A stretch of DNA of 64,000 bases from Providencia manganoxydans (GCF_016618195.1 NZ_CP067099.1:1-64000); one strand, 5' to 3'; numbered from the stretch's first letter, positions 20,501-29,122 are shown. The notes: generated by a model from the letters alone, not told the origin. Made by a program: numbers and translations.

Positions 20501-22517
20501 CTATAAAGAGGGTTATGAAAAAGGTATCCATGACCATGATGCCATTGCCATTTTGAAAAAATTGATCCCTGTTGGTGAAAGTGCAGATTTACTACGTTAT
20601 AACCCAACAGCACGAGCAATTGCGGCCATTTTCTGGGAACAAGCACAAACAAACGCATATCCGGCACTATGGCCTGAGCGCGCTCGAACAGCAATGAATA
20701 TCCAACAACTATTCCACAATGACGATGCCTTACTTGATTTGCAGGCAGAAATCGAAGCGGATATTAGCCTTTTCCTACAAAAGCACCCGATAGCATGTGA
20801 AGGTTATCAACAAACCCAAGCTGCTGAATACCTTAGCTTTGCTTTGGCGCGTAGCCCAATCGACCTTATATACAGTAAATATGCACGGGATCTTGTTTCT
20901 GCGCTACAAAGCAGATTAGAAGACGCACATATGTGGATTGATTTTAACCGCTCACAGCAAAATCTATCGGATCGCTATGCACAACGTTGGGCATTAATCC
21001 AAAATTGGTTACAAGGGCTGTGCTCTATTGCTGAATTTGCCCATTTGACGCCATACATTCCAGGTGCAATTGCGATCATTATTTTAGATAAAGCCGCTTC
21101 AGCACGTTACAGTGAAGCAGACCTTTACTTCAAAGTGAATGGCTTGCTCGGTGAGCACCCAACAATAGAAAATCAAACACTTTCACTGAGTTTAGATAAC
21201 TATTTCAGCCGCATGCGTCGTCAACGCAAACAATTTATCCCCGCTTTCCGTGAGTATCAATCATTACGTCAGCGTATCGTAGCAGAAGAGCGACGTCGTT
21301 TGAAACTCCACGAGTTCAAAGCACGGCCTCTAAGTTCTTTTGTGCGTAACAAATTGATTAACGATGTTTACTTACCGATCATCGGTGACAACATGGCGAA
21401 ACAAATCGGTGCACTAGGTGAAGGTAAACGCACCGATTTAATGGGACTGTTGCTGATGATTTCACCACCGGGCTACGGTAAGACAACATTAATGGAATAT
21501 GTTGCCGACCGCTTAGGCCTGATCTTCATGAAGGTCAATGGCCCCGCATTAGGGCATGACGTCCTCTCTCTCGATCCAGCTCAAGCCCCCAATGCAACCG
21601 CAAGGCAAGAACTTGAAAAACTCAATTTAGCCTTAGAGATGGGGAATAATGTCATGCTGTATGTTGATGATATTCAACATACTCATCCTGAGTTTTTACA
21701 GAAATTTATTTCATTGTGTGATGGAACAAGGCGTATAGAAGGTGTTTGGAAAGGGCAAACCAAAACATACGATATGCGCGGTAAAAAATTCTGCGTCGTC
21801 ATGGCAGGTAACCCATATACCGAATCAGGCGAGGTTTTCCGCATTCCTGATATGTTAGCTAACCGTGCAGATATCTATAACTTAGGGGAAGTGCTCGGTG
21901 GTATGGATGAAGCATTTGCATTAAGTTATATCGAAAATAGCCTGACCTCTAACCCAGTACTTGCTCCTCTTGCATTACGTGATTTAAATGACCTTTACCT
22001 GCTCGTTGATAAAGCGATGGGTAAATCAGTCTCGACTAATACCTTGAGTTACCCATACTCAGATGCAGAAATCAGTGAAATCGTTGCAGTTATTAGCCAT
22101 TTGCTCACGCTACGCGATGTGGTATTAAAAGTTAACCAACAATATATCGCAAGCGCTGCACAGTCCGATAAATACCGTACTGAGCCTGCATTCCGTCTAC
22201 AAGGCAGTTATCGTAATATGAATAAATTAAGCGAAAAAGTGTCTTCAGTGATGAATGCAGAAGAGCTAGAGCGTTTATTAGATGATCACTACCTTGGGGA
22301 AGCACAGCTACTCACAACAGGCGCAGAAGAGAACTTACTAAAACTCGCGGAAATTCGTGGTGTACTAACCGAGCAAGAAGCGTCACGTTGGCAGCAAATT
22401 AAGCGTGATTTCATGCGAAATAAAGCGCTTGGTGGTGACAATGCTGACGTAGGTGATCGTGTTGTTGCGCAGTTAGCCGATCTAGTCGAAAGCGTACAAG
22501 CACTTGGTCAGCAGTGA
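17580..22517 (+). CDS. Giant coiled-coil AAA+ ATPase ("DNA repair ATPase", DUF3686-type)
   Basis: This 1645-residue cytoplasmic protein has no signal peptide or membrane segment. Residues 1-75 are helical. About 75-440 are beta-rich, of the type annotated as DUF3686 or DNA repair ATPase. About 490-860 form long coiled coils (MEEEITQTQQQVSQATAAFL, KREELLETFESHKQALLDD). About 880-1250 are mixed helical. The C-terminal AAA+ module has Walker A ISPPGYGKTTL near 1296, Walker B NVMLYVDDIQH near 1356 and a sensor-like VVMAGNPYTESGE near 1408. The name 'DNA repair' is a legacy of SMC-like coiled coils; I see no nuclease or DNA-binding motif. The gene follows flotillin by 174 bp and overlaps or abuts the rhomboid gene, so a membrane-linked remodelling role is more plausible. 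Function is unknown. Confidence 0.85.
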   Translation: MSIQDTDHEQEILDSAVAQGGAYEILRKRLTEQGQQLHQKAAQLNDSRLQEFGQSQMDIIGRIRIRTENNCQARDIVRVGDWLLFGYNVFLGLKRETHLEDVFSLYRLIDNQGDFDVEAVPYEGTFLSDTRFVQDFTELYTYYKNTQLLQLVERDGKLLASFQIGDRISDVRVFRWSISSDKSKIDYIDNRGERDIALPPAYDFEWVKTTREDTVNGRFPHINILDTVFVETIGGDLTIKCENNTEDGLGIYREAVLDKNQSLDDAQIEYAQTGSLILLKILPYREESWRYLVYNTLTQTVQRIDAIGQACVQLPEDHGIIFPGGYYLQNGEYKTFDQPMDGMRFRRLRRSPNGEDVLYVFYSPNQGRIALFNYNLIERKLAIPLIGHGYAMLEDGKMVLFEGEGDEATRVHPMQVWQTPFYTEEFADQQPARGGFFGKIGNADLVRGISEILHIAKEIEGNQVSVARYEQLSQQPKNLLDIYYWFNDEQCLGIGKLLKEITQTSELVLDEYEKVESIRQQSAKSMSEAISRQKSLLSLTLPESWNDIQQFVDGLNALSAQRGHLISLREFRYMDLTKLGQMEEEITQTQQQVSQATAAFLASDKALQPFKTQLAAFEEQMEGAQNSAQLDIPMNGMETMSNDLDMLSNLMASLKFEDVTQQTHIIDAISQIYAQLNQSRARLQQKRKSQSSVETVAQFGAQFRLFSQGITNALSLSTDPERCDDQLSRLLVQLEELESQFSNHDQFLDDILAKREELLETFESHKQALLDDRQRRSQNLQTAAERLLESLQRRTLRLQSQDELNAFFASDPLAAKTREIIEKLREINDNVKADDIDAKLKAARDQAIRTLRDKTDIFEDGGNIIKLGPRHRFSVNTQELDLTILPKENQLWLYLTGTDFQEPIDNPQLADLQPYWSATLESESESVYRAEYLAYSIIYAASKRQDGLDYNMLKSALSVPEKLDKIVRDFAAPRYKEGYEKGIHDHDAIAILKKLIPVGESADLLRYNPTARAIAAIFWEQAQTNAYPALWPERARTAMNIQQLFHNDDALLDLQAEIEADISLFLQKHPIACEGYQQTQAAEYLSFALARSPIDLIYSKYARDLVSALQSRLEDAHMWIDFNRSQQNLSDRYAQRWALIQNWLQGLCSIAEFAHLTPYIPGAIAIIILDKAASARYSEADLYFKVNGLLGEHPTIENQTLSLSLDNYFSRMRRQRKQFIPAFREYQSLRQRIVAEERRRLKLHEFKARPLSSFVRNKLINDVYLPIIGDNMAKQIGALGEGKRTDLMGLLLMISPPGYGKTTLMEYVADRLGLIFMKVNGPALGHDVLSLDPAQAPNATARQELEKLNLALEMGNNVMLYVDDIQHTHPEFLQKFISLCDGTRRIEGVWKGQTKTYDMRGKKFCVVMAGNPYTESGEVFRIPDMLANRADIYNLGEVLGGMDEAFALSYIENSLTSNPVLAPLALRDLNDLYLLVDKAMGKSVSTNTLSYPYSDAEISEIVAVISHLLTLRDVVLKVNQQYIASAAQSDKYRTEPAFRLQGSYRNMNKLSEKVSSVMNAEELERLLDDHYLGEAQLLTTGAEENLLKLAEIRGVLTEQEASRWQQIKRDFMRNKALGGDNADVGDRVVAQLADLVESVQALGQQ

Positions 22518-22519
22518 CT

Positions 22520-23092
22520 ATGAAACCATGGTTAAGCCAACGTATTAAATTATTGGTTATTCTGTCGGGGCTATTAATTTTAATCCAAATTATTAATAGC
22601 CTAACAGGTGCATTAACGCATTTTGGGATCATACCCAGACGTTTCGATGGGTTAATCGGCATTGTGTTTGCCCCCTTTATCCACGGTAGTTGGGGCCATT
22701 TACTGAGTAACCTCCCACCTTTACTGGTTTTAAGCGCATTACTCCTTCATGGCCGAATCCGTGATTATATATACGCCTCTATGTTTATTATTATGACTAG
22801 TGGTTTAGCTGTCTGGCTAGTAGGCCGCTATGCGGTGCATGTAGGAGCCAGTGGTTGGATTTTTGGCCTTTGGGGACTGCTTATTGCACAAGGTTTTTTT
22901 CGCCGCCAAATATCTGATATAGCCATTGCAATCATCGTATTGTTTTACTTTGGTGCAATGGCCGCAGGGCTATTACCTGTACATGAATATATTTCAACTG
23001 AATCACATATCGCAGGTGCATTATCTGGTTGCTTTTATGCATGGTGGATCAACCACAAAAAAAATAAAAGAAATATATCTACAAAACACTAA
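22520..23092 (+). CDS. Rhomboid family intramembrane serine protease
   Basis: This 190-residue polytopic protein has six predicted transmembrane segments. It shows the rhomboid hallmarks: HGSWGHLLSN in the second helix (His and Asn of the oxyanion region), the catalytic GASGWIFG (Ser in GxSG) and the catalytic His in ESHIAGALSG. It should cleave transmembrane substrates in the bilayer. The start is either ATG 22520 or GTG 22514, which overlaps the ATPase stop as GTGA; either way translation is coupled. It is not glpG, which lies with glpE/glpR elsewhere in relatives and has an extra N-terminal domain. Its presence in this operon suggests that a partner in the flotillin complex is its substrate. 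Confidence 0.88.
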   Translation: MKPWLSQRIKLLVILSGLLILIQIINSLTGALTHFGIIPRRFDGLIGIVFAPFIHGSWGHLLSNLPPLLVLSALLLHGRIRDYIYASMFIIMTSGLAVWLVGRYAVHVGASGWIFGLWGLLIAQGFFRRQISDIAIAIIVLFYFGAMAAGLLPVHEYISTESHIAGALSGCFYAWWINHKKNKRNISTKH

Positions 23093-23131
23093 CAATTAAC
23101 AACTTATATAAATCATAAAATGAGATTTAGT

Positions 23132-24117
23132 TTATTTCATAGATATACCAAGAATATTATTCTTTTCTAAATAACCAGACCAATCATTGTTATCGCTATC
23201 TGTATACCCATAAAAAAATGGAAAAGCACTAGATACTTGATTAACTTTATCGACAATCAACTTATTGTATATATTATATACTAAACGGCTAGATTCATTA
23301 TTTGAAAAGTAATCACTTTCGTGAACTTTTATTCCACCTAAAAAACAAATGGTATCTGGATTTTTTATTTTAAATCCTGAGAAATGATAAACCAGCGCTT
23401 TATTTTCACCAAAAAAACATCATTATTTCTACGTTTCCACTCTCTTTTTAATACATTCCAAGGACCTATGTTTATCACTGTTGATGGTTCATAAAATACA
23501 TTATCAAATAGTGAAGGTACTTCATTCAAATACTTTTGATCGCCAAACGTCACATCATTGACATCACAACTTTCAATACATTTATTTTGCCACCAAGATA
23601 AAATCTGTTTACCTTTAGCATCTTTTTTAAAACTAATGAAACCACTATTAAAATCACCTACTATACTTTTTATATTATTATATTCTTTCTTTTTATCGTG
23701 TTTGTTTTTAGGTAAAAACTGCTCTTCAAAAGTAAAAAACACAGAATAATCTTTTGAAGATAAATAACTGGAAGCATTACCCATAAAAAAGAGATCTGAA
23801 TCTGTGTATGTAACACAATCATGTTCATTTATTAAATCGAGTATGAACATACAAAATATCGATTTCAATGTCCAACAATATGAAAAATAATGGCGCGTAT
23901 TTTTAAGATCACGAATATTATCATTAATAATATTCTCTTCTTTTAAGATAAAAACATTGGCATAGCTCTGAGTAAAAGAAGAAATTATCTCATAGGATTC
24001 ATCATCCATAGATAAAACATAAATATTTGATTTATCACCATTCTTTATTATTGAATCGATTAAAACAAGGGCTTGGTAAACTCTCATTTTTGATGAAATT
24101 ATTGCCCAATTATTCAT
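23132..24117 (-). pseudogene. Frameshifted glycosyltransferase
   Basis: The intact reading begins MNNWAIISSKMRVYQALVLI at 24117 and carries a DxD motif in TYTDSDLFFMG near residue 105, a sugar-nucleotide-binding signature. At the seven-T tract in the coding strand (23411-23417) the frame is lost and a stop occurs at 23365. With one more T the frame would continue as FGENKALVYHFSGFKIKNPD, through CFLGGIKVHESDYF to a stop at 23132, a 328-residue enzyme. Total length is exactly one base short of 329 codons. This could be a true pseudogene, slipped-strand phase variation or a homopolymer sequencing error. It is the last gene of the CDP-sugar operon, 10 bases after rfbG. Confidence 0.8.
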
Positions 24118-24127
24118 AAGTGCTCCT

Positions 24128-25204
24128 TTAATTTATAATTAATGATTCTTTATTGAATTTACTAGAAAATAATCTTAATTGTTCCAAGGTTATACTTTCA
24201 CTTTTTTGATTTTTATAAAAATATGCTTCATACCATTCAACGGTATATCTCATCACTTCATTAATAGTGAAAACATTACTCCAACCTAGATGATAAGCAG
24301 ACTTATGACTATCTAATTTCAATAAATTACTTTCATTGATAAGTGATGGCGATACTTTGGCTTTAAGGTCATTTTTCTTCCATAAACTAAATAAAATATC
24401 AACAACCTCTTTTACAGTAACGGATTGATTTGTTCCAAAATTCCAACTATCAAATTTAATCGTTGTTTTATACATTGATTCTGCTAAAAGCATATATCCA
24501 GCTAATGGTTCAATAACATGTTGCCAAGGTCGAATACTATTAGGAAACCTAATGGATATATCACAATCACTAACAAATGACTTGATACAATCAGGTATTA
24601 ATCTATTTTCTGACCAATCTCCTCCCCCAACAACATTCCCAGCTCTAACTGTTGAAAAGCTGATATCAAGATCTTTAAAAAAAGATCTTGCATACATCTC
24701 GGTTACCATTTCAGAACAAGCTTTACTGCATGAATACGGATCTAACCCTCCTAATTGGTCGGTTTCCCTATAACCCCATATCCATTCTTTATTTTTATAA
24801 ACTTTATCTGTTGTAACGTTCAAGAAAACTTTTGTCTTCAAACCTTGCTTTTTAAGTTCATACAATTCCTTTAACAAACAGTTTGTACCTAACACATTCG
24901 TTTTCATTGTTTCATGAGGATCTAAATAGGATGCCAAAACTAAAGGCTGAGCCGCCATATGAATAATAACATCAGGGTTACTTTCACTTAAAATAAAGTT
25001 TATTAACTTATCATCATTGATATCTCCATAAAAATTTAAAATATTATTATTTATGTTATCAAAAATATTGCTTGTACAATCGACATGTTTACTTAAACCT
25101 ACAACTTTAACACCTAAATTACTTAACCAAATAGACAACCAACTTCCTTTAAAGCCATTAGCACCAGTAATTAAAATGGTTTTATTCTCCCAAAACCTCT
25201 CCAT
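24128..25204 (-). CDS. rfbG: CDP-glucose 4,6-dehydratase
   Basis: It converts CDP-D-glucose to CDP-4-keto-6-deoxy-D-glucose, using bound NAD. The 358 residues match RfbG/DdhB. There is an N-terminal Rossmann motif ITGANGFKGSWL (about 12-23), the SDR catalytic pair in DPYSCSKACSEM (Tyr-x3-Lys, about 158), and the family landmarks FLNVTTDKVYKN and NVVGGGDWSENRLIPD. It starts directly after the epimerase gene stop. Very AT-rich codon use differs from the flanking core genes, suggesting acquisition with the rest of the island. Confidence 0.9.
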   Translation of the reverse strand: MERFWENKTILITGANGFKGSWLSIWLSNLGVKVVGLSKHVDCTSNIFDNINNNILNFYGDINDDKLINFILSESNPDVIIHMAAQPLVLASYLDPHETMKTNVLGTNCLLKELYELKKQGLKTKVFLNVTTDKVYKNKEWIWGYRETDQLGGLDPYSCSKACSEMVTEMYARSFFKDLDISFSTVRAGNVVGGGDWSENRLIPDCIKSFVSDCDISIRFPNSIRPWQHVIEPLAGYMLLAESMYKTTIKFDSWNFGTNQSVTVKEVVDILFSLWKKNDLKAKVSPSLINESNLLKLDSHKSAYHLGWSNVFTINEVMRYTVEWYEAYFYKNQKSESITLEQLRLFSSKFNKESLIIN

Positions 25205-26020
25205 TTAAAAATCCTTATTTTTAAATAAATAATAATAGAACTCAACTATTGGAAATAATTTATACTCAACCGCTGATAACCCCTCTAAATTAGAATCATT
25301 ATCAATGATAGACACTAATTTTAATAAAATATTTTTCAATTCTAATATTGAAATTTTAAATTCATATTTAATACTCATCACATCACTAGATTTAAATTCA
25401 CCTATTAAGATAAGATAGATAGTATTAACTACCTCATCAACAGAACAAAACTCAATTTCTTCTAATAATGATGATTTAGTTTTGATCGCTTTATTACTTA
25501 TTATACACTCCATTATAAATGGTATTATTCTAGTTATAATCTTATCTCTTCCATATATGTTGCATAACCTTAAGGAATGATAGTTCTTACTATATTTATG
25601 ATTACAATAGCGGATCATGTCCTCACAAATTCGCTTACTTAAAGAATATGCATCAAAATAAAGCTCATCAACTAAAACCTTTTTGCTTGATAAGTAAATA
25701 AATTTAGATATATTATTTTCTATTGCATATTTTAATAGTAATGATGTTGATTTAATATTAAAATAAAGAGTATTAAGACAATTACTATCGTTTGTAGACT
25801 CTCCAGCACAATGAATTAAGGCAGACACATTTTTTATTTCGTATAATAAATCTATATTTTCATCTACTGTTAAATCCATATACTTAATGTTAAAACTATT
25901 TGTATTATATGGAGATTCCCTCCTAGATATTCCAACAGTTTCAATGTTTTTTTTATTTAAAAAGTTAATTAGGTTTCCACCAATAAAACCAGAACTACCT
26001 GTAACGATTATCGTTCCCAT
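25205..26020 (-). CDS. NAD-dependent epimerase/dehydratase family protein (sugar reductase)
   Basis: This 271-residue extended SDR protein has the nucleotide-binding GSSGFIGGNLI at about residue 8 and the catalytic DAYSLSKRICEDM (Tyr-x3-Lys) near 130. Its position between glucose-1-phosphate cytidylyltransferase and CDP-glucose dehydratase suggests it reduces or epimerises CDP-4-keto-6-deoxyglucose. It could be an abequose/tyvelose-synthase-like 4-reductase, but no RfbH dehydrase is encoded here. The start overlaps the rfbF end by 13 bp. The exact product cannot be told from sequence. Confidence 0.75.
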   Translation of the reverse strand: MGTIIVTGSSGFIGGNLINFLNKKNIETVGISRRESPYNTNSFNIKYMDLTVDENIDLLYEIKNVSALIHCAGESTNDSNCLNTLYFNIKSTSLLLKYAIENNISKFIYLSSKKVLVDELYFDAYSLSKRICEDMIRYCNHKYSKNYHSLRLCNIYGRDKIITRIIPFIMECIISNKAIKTKSSLLEEIEFCSVDEVVNTIYLILIGEFKSSDVMSIKYEFKISILELKNILLKLVSIIDNDSNLEGLSAVEYKLFPIVEFYYYLFKNKDF

Positions 26021-26760
26021 AAAGATTTCGATAAGTTATTAATATCCGATAAATCTTTCTGTGTATCAATACATTTCCAAAAACCTTTATGATGATAAAC
26101 AGATAGTTGATTATCTTTTGCTAGTTTTTTTAACGGTAAGTCTTCAAAAATACAATCTTTAGAGTCAGTTAAATAATTAAAAACATCAAACTTACAACAA
26201 AAGAAACCACCATTAATAATCTCTTCACTCTTTTCTTTCTCTTTAAATGACGTAACCAATTTATTTTCAACGTCTAAAACACCAAATTGGCTTTCTCTAT
26301 TAACTCCAGTAACTGTAACTATTTTATTTTCTTTTTTATGATGATTTATCAACTTATCAATACTTATATCACTTAATCCATCACTGTAAGTCAGTAAAAA
26401 ATCCTCATTATTAACTAATTTTCTACACTGGTTTATTCTATACCCTGTTTGTGAGTTTAACCCTGTATCGATAAAATGAATATTAAAATCAAGATTATCA
26501 TTATAAATCTCAATTACATTATTTTTCATTGTTAATTTAAAATCATTAATTTTCCATTTTAAATTAACAAAATATTCTTTAATCAAATCACCCTTATAGC
26601 CTAGAGGGAGAATAAAATCATTCACACCATACTTTAAATATATTTTTATTATATGTAATATTAGGCTTTCATCTTTTACTTTCACTAATGGTTTGGGTAA
26701 TGGAGACACATCACCTCCCATTCTCATACCTTTACCACCACATAAAATAATACATTTCAT
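26008..26760 (-). CDS. rfbF: Glucose-1-phosphate cytidylyltransferase
   Basis: It makes CDP-glucose from CTP and glucose-1-phosphate, the entry step to CDP-6-deoxysugars of O antigens. I chose ATG 26760 (MKCIILCGGKGMRMGG), which has AAAGGTG 5 bases upstream, rather than an earlier in-frame ATG at 26820. This gives 250 residues, near the usual 257. Visible are the nucleotidyltransferase signature CGGKGMRM, the PLPKPLVKV lysine and the DFLLTYSDGLSD metal-binding segment near 110. It is the first gene of the four-gene minus-strand operon. Confidence 0.88.
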   Translation of the reverse strand: MKCIILCGGKGMRMGGDVSPLPKPLVKVKDESLILHIIKIYLKYGVNDFILPLGYKGDLIKEYFVNLKWKINDFKLTMKNNVIEIYNDNLDFNIHFIDTGLNSQTGYRINQCRKLVNNEDFLLTYSDGLSDISIDKLINHHKKENKIVTVTGVNRESQFGVLDVENKLVTSFKEKEKSEEIINGGFFCCKFDVFNYLTDSKDCIFEDLPLKKLAKDNQLSVYHHKGFWKCIDTQKDLSDINNLSKSLWER

Positions 26761-26941
26761 ATAAACACCTTTAATAAAGATAATAGAAATAAATTTATTA
26801 TTAAAGGCAATATGAATCAATTATAAAAACAATTAATTACTAATAAAATGAGTTATTATTTTATGATATAATCATGAATAATGTATCTAGTATGTGATTT
26901 ATTATTCATGATCTTTATTCTAGGTGGTTTAATAGTTTCAG

Positions 26942-27604
26942 TTATCCAATCTTTTGGACTCGATAAACACAACGACCCGCACCATCTAGTAAATACTGTT
27001 CTCTTTCAATAGTGACGTCTTTTCCCATAACCTCTTGAAATAATTTTAATTCTGAACGACAAAAATTTTGACAGGCTGTTGCTGCTGCACAGATAGGACA
27101 ATGATTTTCAATAAACAGCCAACTATTGCCATCTTGTTCAACTCTAGCCATATACCCTTCTTCGCTACGAACATCGGCTAACATTCGTAATTTTTCAACA
27201 AAAGATAATCCCCCACACCGAGAGAGGTATTTATCTTTCATCTCTTTCTCGCGCTGGGTGATCAATTTTTCTAAACCTTCACCACCAAAAATATTTTTTA
27301 CAGAATCAATTAATTGCAAAGTCAATTGAGCATGAGTGTCAGGAAAACGTTGATGGCCTAATTCAGTTAATACCCAATTTTGTCTAGGTCTTCCCGCACC
27401 TAACTGTGAAGTACACTGAACACCTTCAACCAAGCCTAGTGCAGACAATTTTTGAATGTGCTGGCGAGCAGCTTCACCAGTCATATTGAGATCTTTTGCT
27501 ATCACTGCGGTTGATATAGGGCCTTTAGTTTTAATACAAAACAGCACCTTATCTACCGCTTGGCTAAGGTTTAAATTATCAAAGTAATTACTTGCATTAA
27601 TCAT
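26942..27604 (-). CDS. Winged-HTH transcriptional regulator with C-terminal cysteine cluster (SufR/COG2345-like)
   Basis: The 220-residue protein has an N-terminal winged HTH (about 15-80, GPISTAVIAKDLNMTGEAAR) and a C-terminal domain carrying Cys in HCPICAAATACQNFCRSEL (about 173-190) and a further GRCVYRV near 212. This spacing resembles the Fe-S-binding cysteines of SufR-type regulators, so redox or Fe-S sensing is plausible. It is divergent from an MFS gene across 74 bp containing a perfect 12-bp inverted repeat, the likely operator. The ligand is not known. Confidence 0.8.
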   Translation of the reverse strand: MINASNYFDNLNLSQAVDKVLFCIKTKGPISTAVIAKDLNMTGEAARQHIQKLSALGLVEGVQCTSQLGAGRPRQNWVLTELGHQRFPDTHAQLTLQLIDSVKNIFGGEGLEKLITQREKEMKDKYLSRCGGLSFVEKLRMLADVRSEEGYMARVEQDGNSWLFIENHCPICAAATACQNFCRSELKLFQEVMGKDVTIEREQYLLDGAGRCVYRVQKIG

Positions 27605-27614
27605 TGTGTCACTC

Positions 27615-27642
27615 TAATATCCAAGTCAATACTTGGATATTA
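27615..27642. promoter_or_regulatory. Operator candidate between the SufR-like regulator and its MFS pump
   Basis: Two perfect 12-bp arms, TAATATCCAAGT (27615-27626) and ACTTGGATATTA (27631-27642), are separated by CAAT. The site begins 10 bp upstream of the regulator start and ends 36 bp before the MFS start. Autoregulation and control of the pump by the same dimer are inferred. Confidence 0.7.
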
Positions 27643-27678
27643 ACGTTTTTTTAACCCTTTCGTCTAGCAGGTCTCGCT

Positions 27679-29088
27679 ATGAGCAATGATCCATCAACCA
27701 TAACTCAAGCCAAATGGGCTGATTTACTTCGGGGAACTAACGCACTATTAACGATAGCCCTTACTGGCGGTGTCGCACTCCATGCCATTAATATCTATAT
27801 AGTTACGACTATTTTACCCAGTGTCGTCAATGATATTGGAGGGCTCGAATACTATGCCTGGAATACCACCATATTTGTGGCGACGTCAATTGTTGGCTCT
27901 GCCTTATCGAGTAAAATACTCAATAACTTAGGGCCTAAATTTGCTTATTTGATCGCGCTATTATTATTCTCATTAGGATCTATTTGGTGTGCAGCATCTC
28001 CCTCAATGCTATCTCTATTAGTAGGCCGAGCATTTCAAGGTCTAGGAGGAGGAATACTATTCGCATTAAGTTATGCTTTGATCCGCGTCGTTTTCCCTGA
28101 AAACCTTTGGTCAAGAGCAATGGGGATTGTTTCAGGTATGTGGGGTATAGCAACTCTTTGTGGCCCTGCGATTGGAGGAATATTTGCTCAGGGCGGCCAT
28201 TGGCGTTGGGCATTTTGGTCATTGCTACCCGTTGCGATCCTGCTCGCATTAATAGTGATAAACCAACTACCAAGAAAAAACAACCATGCACAACAAGCCA
28301 ATAAGCTACCTTTACTAGCCATTATATTATTAGTTGCCTCCGTGTTAACTATATCCATAGGCAGTCTCTCTAGTGATCTCTTATCAAATACTATTGGTCT
28401 ATTGGTCGGTATTGGTATCTTAGTCACTATCGCACTCATTGATGGCAAAAATGGTAAACGCCTACTGCCAACAGGCTCATATTCACTGAAAAGTGCACTT
28501 GGTATCATTTATCTGACCATGAGTTTGCTAGTTGGAGGAATGACAACCGAAATCTATGTCCCATATTTTCTACAAACTATTCATCATTTTTCTCCACTAT
28601 CTGCTGGCTACCTGACAGCGATTATGGCAGCAGGTTGGACAATCGGTGCTTTATTCAGTGCAAACAAAACTGGCTCAATAGTACTAAAGATATTAAGAGC
28701 GGGTCCGGTCATCATATTTATGTCATTAGTTGTTCTCGCAATATTGACACCTAACTTACAACTCGTGCATTCAATCGCACTGTTCATTATTTACTTAATA
28801 GCGATGATGGGAGTCGGACTAGGTATTGGTATTTGCTGGCCACACCTTGTCCTAAGAGTTTTCAATGCCGCCCCTAAAGGCGAGGAAAACCTTGCATCCT
28901 CTTCTGTTATTACCGTTCAATTATATGCAACCGCGCTGTCCGCGGCCCTCGTTGGTGTGGTTGTTAACAATACTGGTCTCATTAATCCAAGAGGCGTAGA
29001 AGGGGCACAACAAGCGTCTGTTTGGCTATTTTCACTATTCGCTATCTGCCCATTCCTTGGCATATTCTTAATTAGAAAAGTGAAATAG
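27679..29088 (+). CDS. MFS efflux transporter (DHA2-like, drug export)
   Basis: This 469-residue inner-membrane protein has 12-14 predicted helices. The N-terminal half has the pattern of drug:H+ antiporters, including GRAFQGLGGGILFALSYALI near 116 and GMWGIATLCGPAIGGIFA near 154 (motif C). It lacks a close well-known name. It is divergently paired with the Cys-rich regulator, so efflux of a redox-active or Fe-S-damaging compound is a reasonable guess. ATG 27679 lies 8 bases after CAGGT. Confidence 0.82.
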   Translation: MSNDPSTITQAKWADLLRGTNALLTIALTGGVALHAINIYIVTTILPSVVNDIGGLEYYAWNTTIFVATSIVGSALSSKILNNLGPKFAYLIALLLFSLGSIWCAASPSMLSLLVGRAFQGLGGGILFALSYALIRVVFPENLWSRAMGIVSGMWGIATLCGPAIGGIFAQGGHWRWAFWSLLPVAILLALIVINQLPRKNNHAQQANKLPLLAIILLVASVLTISIGSLSSDLLSNTIGLLVGIGILVTIALIDGKNGKRLLPTGSYSLKSALGIIYLTMSLLVGGMTTEIYVPYFLQTIHHFSPLSAGYLTAIMAAGWTIGALFSANKTGSIVLKILRAGPVIIFMSLVVLAILTPNLQLVHSIALFIIYLIAMMGVGLGIGICWPHLVLRVFNAAPKGEENLASSSVITVQLYATALSAALVGVVVNNTGLINPRGVEGAQQASVWLFSLFAICPFLGIFLIRKVK

Positions 29089-29122
29089 ATAATTGTTAAA
29101 TACACTCAAAATATGATGTGTA

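Noticed and set aside
17580..22517. SMC or RecN-type DNA repair protein
   Set aside because: The ATPase is a single C-terminal AAA+ module, not split head domains with an ABC signature, and the neighbours are membrane proteins.
23132..23364. Separate small gene downstream of the glycosyltransferase frame
   Set aside because: It has no start of its own and continues the glycosyltransferase after a one-base shift, so it is the 3' part of the same broken gene.
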